Below, piece after piece: positions 33,222 to 36,928 of a DNA stretch of 36,928 bases. Positions within the stretch are counted from its first letter, which is position 1. Each line of letters begins with the position of its first letter. This stretch comes from Actinomycetota bacterium (GTDB lineage: Bacteria > Actinomycetota > Geothermincolia > Geothermincolales > RBG-13-55-18): the NCBI GenBank assembly GCA_016931915.1, contig JAFGDU010000067.1, positions 1 to 36,928 of the forward strand. Direction: 5' to 3'. The position numbers were made by a program, and so were the translations under genes. The notes beneath the pieces were generated by a model that worked only from the letters and a program-made list of their open reading frames with translations, was not told where the DNA came from and searched no databases.

Positions 33222-33914
33222 GTGGCTGGAGAGCTCATCCTGGTCGTCGACGACGAGCCCAACATCATAGAGCTGGCGCGCCTGTACCTCGAGAAAGAGG
33301 GTTTTCGCATCGCGGAGGCAGGCGGCGGGGAGGAAGCCCTGCGCCTCTTCGAGGAATTAAGCCCGGCCTTGATCGTCCTGGACATCATGATCCCCGAACC
33401 GGACGGCTGGGAGGTATGCCGCCGCATCCGCGCGCGCTCCCAACTTCCCATCATCATGCTCACCGCCCGCGAGGACGAGGTGGACAAGGTGGTGGGGCTG
33501 GAGCTTGGCGCCGACGACTACCTGACCAAACCCTTCAGCCCGCGCGAGCTCGTGGCCAGGGTCAAGGCGGTGCTGCGCCGTACCCGCCCCGTCTCCGAGT
33601 CACAGGAGGTGCTTCACGCGGACGACCTGGTGATCGACGCCTCGCGCCGCCGCGTCACCCAGGGGGAGAGGGAGATAGACCTCACCCCGCGCGAGTTCGA
33701 TCTCCTCTATACCCTGGCCCTCAACCGCGGCATCGTGATGAGCCGCGAGCGCCTGCTGGAGCGCGTCTGGGGTTACGATTATTACGGCGACACGCGCACC
33801 GTCGACGTCCATATCCGCCACATGCGGGAGAAGCTGGGCGAGGATTCCTCGGACCCCCGTTACGTGGAGACGGTGTGGGGCGTGGGGTACAAGTTCCGGG
33901 AAGGGAAGAAGTGA
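33222..33914 (+). CDS. OmpR/PhoB-family response regulator
   Basis: This 230-residue regulator has a receiver domain with Asp10/Asp11, phospho-acceptor Asp54 (LIVLDIMIP), Thr (LTARED) and Lys (YLTKPFSP). A C-terminal winged helix follows, with LTPREFDLLYTLALNRGIVMSRERLLERVWGYDYYGDTRTVDVHIRHMREKLG. It should bind DNA repeats when phosphorylated by the histidine kinase encoded 4 bp downstream. The start is a GTG at 33222 with GGAG a few bases upstream. Target genes are not evident; the divergent membrane-protein gene at 30880-32127 is a natural first candidate by position only. Confidence 0.95.
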   Translation: MAGELILVVDDEPNIIELARLYLEKEGFRIAEAGGGEEALRLFEELSPALIVLDIMIPEPDGWEVCRRIRARSQLPIIMLTAREDEVDKVVGLELGADDYLTKPFSPRELVARVKAVLRRTRPVSESQEVLHADDLVIDASRRRVTQGEREIDLTPREFDLLYTLALNRGIVMSRERLLERVWGYDYYGDTRTVDVHIRHMREKLGEDSSDPRYVETVWGVGYKFREGKK

Positions 33915-33918
33915 GGGT

Positions 33919-35412
33919 ATGGCCTCCGGAGAGGGTTCCTTCTTCCGCTCCCTGCGCGGCAGGTTCCTCTTCTACTTCCTGGTGTTGAGCGTCGCCAGCC
34001 TCTTCCTCTTCGGGGCGTTCTTCGCGGCCTTCGTGTGGCGGGAGAAGAACCGCGAGGAGAACGACGCCCGCAGCGAGCTGGTTGAGCAGGCCGAGGAGAT
34101 GGCCAGGGACCTGGAGCTGGCCTTCGGGCTGGGCCAGAAGTTCCCCGAGCTGCCCATCGCCAACATCGAGAGGGTCGCCCAGCTGCTGCGCCTGGAGGGC
34201 CAGCTCATCAACGCCGTCAGCGCGGTGGTGGACGAGGTGGGCGACGTGATAGCACCGCGACCGCTGCCGGTGCGCGTGCCGCGCCAGTTCGACCCCTCGC
34301 TGCTGGCGAACGGTAGCACGATGACGCACCGCGCCGACCTCGGTCTCGCGGGCGATTCCTTTCTCGTCGCCGTGCCCCTGAACGTCCCCAGCCAACCCTC
34401 CTATTACAACCTGGTGGTGGTGAAGCGATACGAGGACCTTGTGCCCACCTCCAGCAGCGGGCTGCTGCGTTACGTGGTCATCGCCGGCGGCGCGGCCCTG
34501 ATACTCTCCATCATCCTCGCCCTCTACCTGAGCGGCTACGTCCTCAAGCCGCTGCGCGGCCTCAGCCAGGCGGCCTGGGAGCTGGCCCACGGCAACCTCG
34601 ACCGCCGCGTGGAGGTTACGGGGCGGGACGAGATCTCCGAACTCTCCCGTTACTTCAACTACATGGCCGAACGCATACAGACCAGCACGCAGCTGCAGAA
34701 GGACTTCGTTGCCAATGTCTCCCACGAGATCCGCACCCCCCTCACCTCCATCGAGGGTTTCTCCCAGGCCCTCCTGGACGACATGGTGGAGTCAGAGGAG
34801 GACAAGCGGCGTTACCTGACCATCATCAGCGAGGATACGGCCCGCCTGAAAAGGGTGCTGGAGCAGCTGCTGGCCCTGTCCCGCATCGACGCGGGGGTCT
34901 GGGTCCTCCATCCCACGCCCTTATCCATCGCGGAATACGTGCGGGCATTGGGGGAGAAACTGGCCCCCCAGGCCGGGGACAAGGGCGTCGAGCTGAGGGT
35001 GGAGACCCAGCCCGATATCCCGCCGGTAGAGACGGACGGCGATACCCTGGGACAGGTGCTGCACAACCTCCTGGACAACGCCATCAAGTTCACGCCCGAG
35101 GGAGGCGAGGTGGTACTCTCCGCGGACCCCCTGCCCGGGGGAGCGCGCATCCAGGTTAGAGACACCGGGCAGGGCATCCCCGCAGAAGAGCTGGAGCATA
35201 TCTTCGACCGCTTCGCTCGCGTGGAGCGCTCCCGCTCCCAGCGCTACGGTGGCTCGGGACTGGGGCTGGCGGTATGCCGCGAGCTCCTCAACCTCCTGGG
35301 AGGAAGGATCTCGGTGTGGAGCCAGCCGGGCAAGGGCACGGTGTTCACGGTGGAGCTCCCGCCCGGCCCTCCTGATATACCCCCGGCCGGCGGCAGGGAA
35401 CGGCCGTCCTGA
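33919..35412 (+). CDS. Sensor histidine kinase
   Basis: This 497-residue membrane kinase has helices at about 16-40 and 184-206 that enclose a ~140-residue extracytoplasmic sensor domain. A HAMP linker (about 206-258) follows, then the dimerisation/phospho-acceptor helix with FVANVSHEIRTPLTSIEGF (His269). The ATPase domain shows the N box LHNLLDNAIKFTPEGG, DTGQGIPAEELEHIFDRF and GGSGLGLAVCRELL. The overall type is that of PhoR/ResE/WalK kinases. The ATG at 33919 follows GAGGGT closely. It should phosphorylate the adjacent OmpR-type regulator and possibly the REC-GGDEF protein. The signal sensed is unknown. Confidence 0.95.
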   Translation: MASGEGSFFRSLRGRFLFYFLVLSVASLFLFGAFFAAFVWREKNREENDARSELVEQAEEMARDLELAFGLGQKFPELPIANIERVAQLLRLEGQLINAVSAVVDEVGDVIAPRPLPVRVPRQFDPSLLANGSTMTHRADLGLAGDSFLVAVPLNVPSQPSYYNLVVVKRYEDLVPTSSSGLLRYVVIAGGAALILSIILALYLSGYVLKPLRGLSQAAWELAHGNLDRRVEVTGRDEISELSRYFNYMAERIQTSTQLQKDFVANVSHEIRTPLTSIEGFSQALLDDMVESEEDKRRYLTIISEDTARLKRVLEQLLALSRIDAGVWVLHPTPLSIAEYVRALGEKLAPQAGDKGVELRVETQPDIPPVETDGDTLGQVLHNLLDNAIKFTPEGGEVVLSADPLPGGARIQVRDTGQGIPAEELEHIFDRFARVERSRSQRYGGSGLGLAVCRELLNLLGGRISVWSQPGKGTVFTVELPPGPPDIPPAGGRERPS

Positions 35413-35516
35413 CCGCAATGGCCGAATGCAGCGGACCTTTTTATCCCATTCACACATCAAGCGCCGACAACACACGGCAGCCGACACGTAGATCTCAGCG
35501 GCTCATCCCATCGAGG

Positions 35517-35990
35517 TCATGCATCGAGAGCATCCCTGTCTTCCCAACGGGAGGCATGTTTCTTTCTGAAGCGCAAGATCCAGAACACGTAGCCGAATAC
35601 GAATATGGACCAGCCGATGGAGATCGCGAATAAGAACCACGGCATTTCATCCCCCCTGCTCCCCGGCGCATCCCGGATGACGAAATGGCCGAAAAAAAAC
35701 ATGATGCCCATGAAAAGCGTAGCCCCTTCTATTAAATACATGCAGCCTTTGTGCATCCCGCGCAGCAGGCGGCTGTTGCTGTCGTAGTGAAGTGAAGGGA
35801 AGGAGCCCGTCAATCTCGGATAATATGCCCATCTCTCAGGGTTGTTCCGCAGCCGTTTCTCCCACCTCACCTTGTTCATCGCCATCATTATCTCCCAGAG
35901 CCGGAACTTCTGAGCGAAGACGAAGAGGGCAACAGCCGTTATGGTGCATACTACAAGGCTTGCGATGGCGTAAAGGGTGGTCTCATCCAT
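35517..35990 (-). CDS. Small membrane protein, unknown
   Basis: This 157-residue protein has three membrane helices: TLYAIASLVVCTITAVALFVFA near the N-terminus, YLIEGATLFMGIMFFFGHFVI in the middle and PWFLFAISIGWSIFVFGYVFWIL near the end. Between the first two is a basic loop (KVRWEKRLRNNPERWAYYPRL), and a basic tail follows the last helix. I chose the ATG at 35990 (MDETTLYAI) because GGGG lies about 9 bases upstream; in-frame starts at 36005 and 36047 would add a short polar segment. I do not recognise a family. It is transcribed towards the histidine kinase gene (convergent, 104 bp apart) and divergently from mutM. Confidence 0.75.
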   Translation of the reverse strand: MDETTLYAIASLVVCTITAVALFVFAQKFRLWEIMMAMNKVRWEKRLRNNPERWAYYPRLTGSFPSLHYDSNSRLLRGMHKGCMYLIEGATLFMGIMFFFGHFVIRDAPGSRGDEMPWFLFAISIGWSIFVFGYVFWILRFRKKHASRWEDRDALDA

Positions 35991-36168
35991 TGTCAACGAC
36001 CCCATCGATGATCGGTCACCCGACACTCTCCCATATCCCGTGACCACCGTATTCTAGCACCACCCGGATACAGAGGCCATATTCATGCGGCAGCGTCATG
36101 GCGTCCCGCCTGGAAATGATGCATATTAATCCTAGTGAGAAACCGGGTTTGAAGGAGGATCCCATACC

Positions 36169-36928
36169 TTGCCGGAGCTGCCCGAGGTAGAGATAATCCG
36201 CAGGCAACTGGAGAAGGAGCTCGTGGGAGTACGCATCGCGGGATGCGAGGTGGGTCTGGAGCGGCTGGTCACCTACCCAACCCCACTGGGATACCGCAGG
36301 GGCCTGAAGGGCCGCTGCATCCTGGGGGTTGGCCGCCGGGGTAAATATCTCCTGATCGGATTGGACGACGGGCGGGAACTGGTGGTGCACCTGGGGATGA
36401 CCGGCTCCCTGGTCATCTCCTCACCGTGCGAGGAACGCCCCCGCCATACCCACATCGTCTACCATCTCGAGGACGGCAGGGACTTGCTCTACGTCGACCC
36501 GCGCACCTTCGGGGAGACCGCCCTGCTGCGGCGGGGAGACTGCAGCCCGCTGCGGGGCCTGCATCACATGGGTCCCGAGCCCCTGGCCGAGGACTTCACC
36601 CGCGAGGTCCTCGCGTCATCACTGCGCGGCAGGTGCCGGGTGAAGTCCGCGCTCATGGATCAGTCCCGGGTCGCGGGCATAGGCAACATCTACGCCGACG
36701 AGTCGCTGCACCGCGCCGGGGTCAGCCCCCTGCGCCGCCTGGACGAGCTCTCCCCGGACGAGATAAAGCGTATCCACGCGGCGGTGCGCGAGGTGCTGGA
36801 AGAGGCCATAAAGCGCGGGGGTTCCTCGGTGAGCGATTACGTGGACCTGCGCGGGGAGAGGGGCAGCTTTCAGGACAGCCACCGCGTCTACCGCCGCGAG
36901 GGGGAGTGCTGTCCTGAATGCGGCACGG
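36169..36928 (+). CDS. mutM: Formamidopyrimidine-DNA glycosylase, 5' part
   Basis: The frame starts with a TTG at 36169, read as Met, followed by PELPEVEIIRRQLEKEL. This is the MutM/Fpg N-terminus, whose Pro2 and Glu3 are the catalytic residues. GAAGGAGG lies about 10 bases upstream. Further family marks are GRRGKYLLI (the beta-elimination Lys region), LGMTGSLV, DPRTFGE, DQSRVAGIGNIYADESL (helix-two-turn-helix) and the opening of the Zn finger, ECCPECG, at the window edge. About 253 of the usual ~270-290 residues are present; the gene runs off the end. It removes 8-oxoguanine and other oxidised purines and nicks the DNA. Confidence 0.95.
   Translation, partial: MPELPEVEIIRRQLEKELVGVRIAGCEVGLERLVTYPTPLGYRRGLKGRCILGVGRRGKYLLIGLDDGRELVVHLGMTGSLVISSPCEERPRHTHIVYHLEDGRDLLYVDPRTFGETALLRRGDCSPLRGLHHMGPEPLAEDFTREVLASSLRGRCRVKSALMDQSRVAGIGNIYADESLHRAGVSPLRRLDELSPDEIKRIHAAVREVLEEAIKRGGSSVSDYVDLRGERGSFQDSHRVYRREGECCPECGT

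Overview
The window reads as a chromosomal segment of a high-GC, largely anaerobic bacterium. The combination of a 969-residue UPF0182/COG1615 membrane protein, a class E-like sortase, a phosphofructokinase with a PPi-type Asp, frequent GTG/TTG starts, and many Fe-S, URO-D-like and glycyl-radical proteins suggests a deep-branching actinobacterial lineage (uncultured anaerobic Actinobacteriota). That placement is inference from gene content only. I see no plasmid, phage, IS element or CRISPR.

Layout. (1) 1-549 holds the 3' part of a plus-strand secreted or lipoprotein-like gene. (2) 560-11364 is a long minus-strand catabolic gene set, read from 11364 downwards: amidohydrolase, two MaoC-fold hydratase subunits, acyl-CoA dehydrogenase, AMP-forming acyl-CoA ligase, Fe-S old-yellow-enzyme reductase, thiolase-like protein, DUF35 Zn-ribbon/OB partner, two tandem 272-residue Fe-S paralogs and a URO-D-like protein. 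A TetR regulator (11495-12103) lies just upstream, and palindromes lie in front of it and in front of the operon. (3) 12225-14445 holds a phosphofructokinase, a crotonase-family protein and a small conserved-looking protein, all minus strand. (4) 14653-16035 is a plus-strand methyl-accepting chemotaxis-type protein without a sensor domain. (5) 16055-22691 is a minus-strand block: URO-D-like protein, glycyl radical enzyme, and a rifampicin-phosphotransferase/PEP-synthase-like enzyme. No activase is seen. (6) 22768-22844 is an initiator tRNA with its terminator. (7) 23092-28943 holds a sortase, a palindromic intergenic repeat, an unrecognised duplicated Zn-ribbon protein, the UPF0182 protein and a sirtuin. 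(8) 29047-32127 holds two exported or anchored proteins, one built of four exact-length 105-residue repeats. (9) 32295-35412 is a three-gene signalling operon: REC plus degenerate GGDEF, OmpR-type regulator, histidine kinase. (10) 35517-36928 holds a small membrane protein and the 5' part of mutM, which starts with TTG and runs off the window.

How the genes work together. The 560-11364 set contains one enzyme for each step of CoA-dependent oxidation: activation (ligase), dehydrogenation (acyl-CoA dehydrogenase), hydration (paired MaoC subunits), C-C cleavage (thiolase plus DUF35) and reduction of unsaturated intermediates (OYE). No 3-hydroxyacyl-CoA dehydrogenase is present. This, together with the thiolase-DUF35-MaoC grouping, resembles retro-aldol side-chain cleavage in steroid degradation, so the pathway may end in aldol rather than thiolytic cleavage. 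The substrate is unknown. The glycyl radical enzyme block is the other candidate for new biochemistry, because it pairs a CxE-type glycyl radical enzyme with a URO-D-like protein and a His-swivel phosphotransferase.
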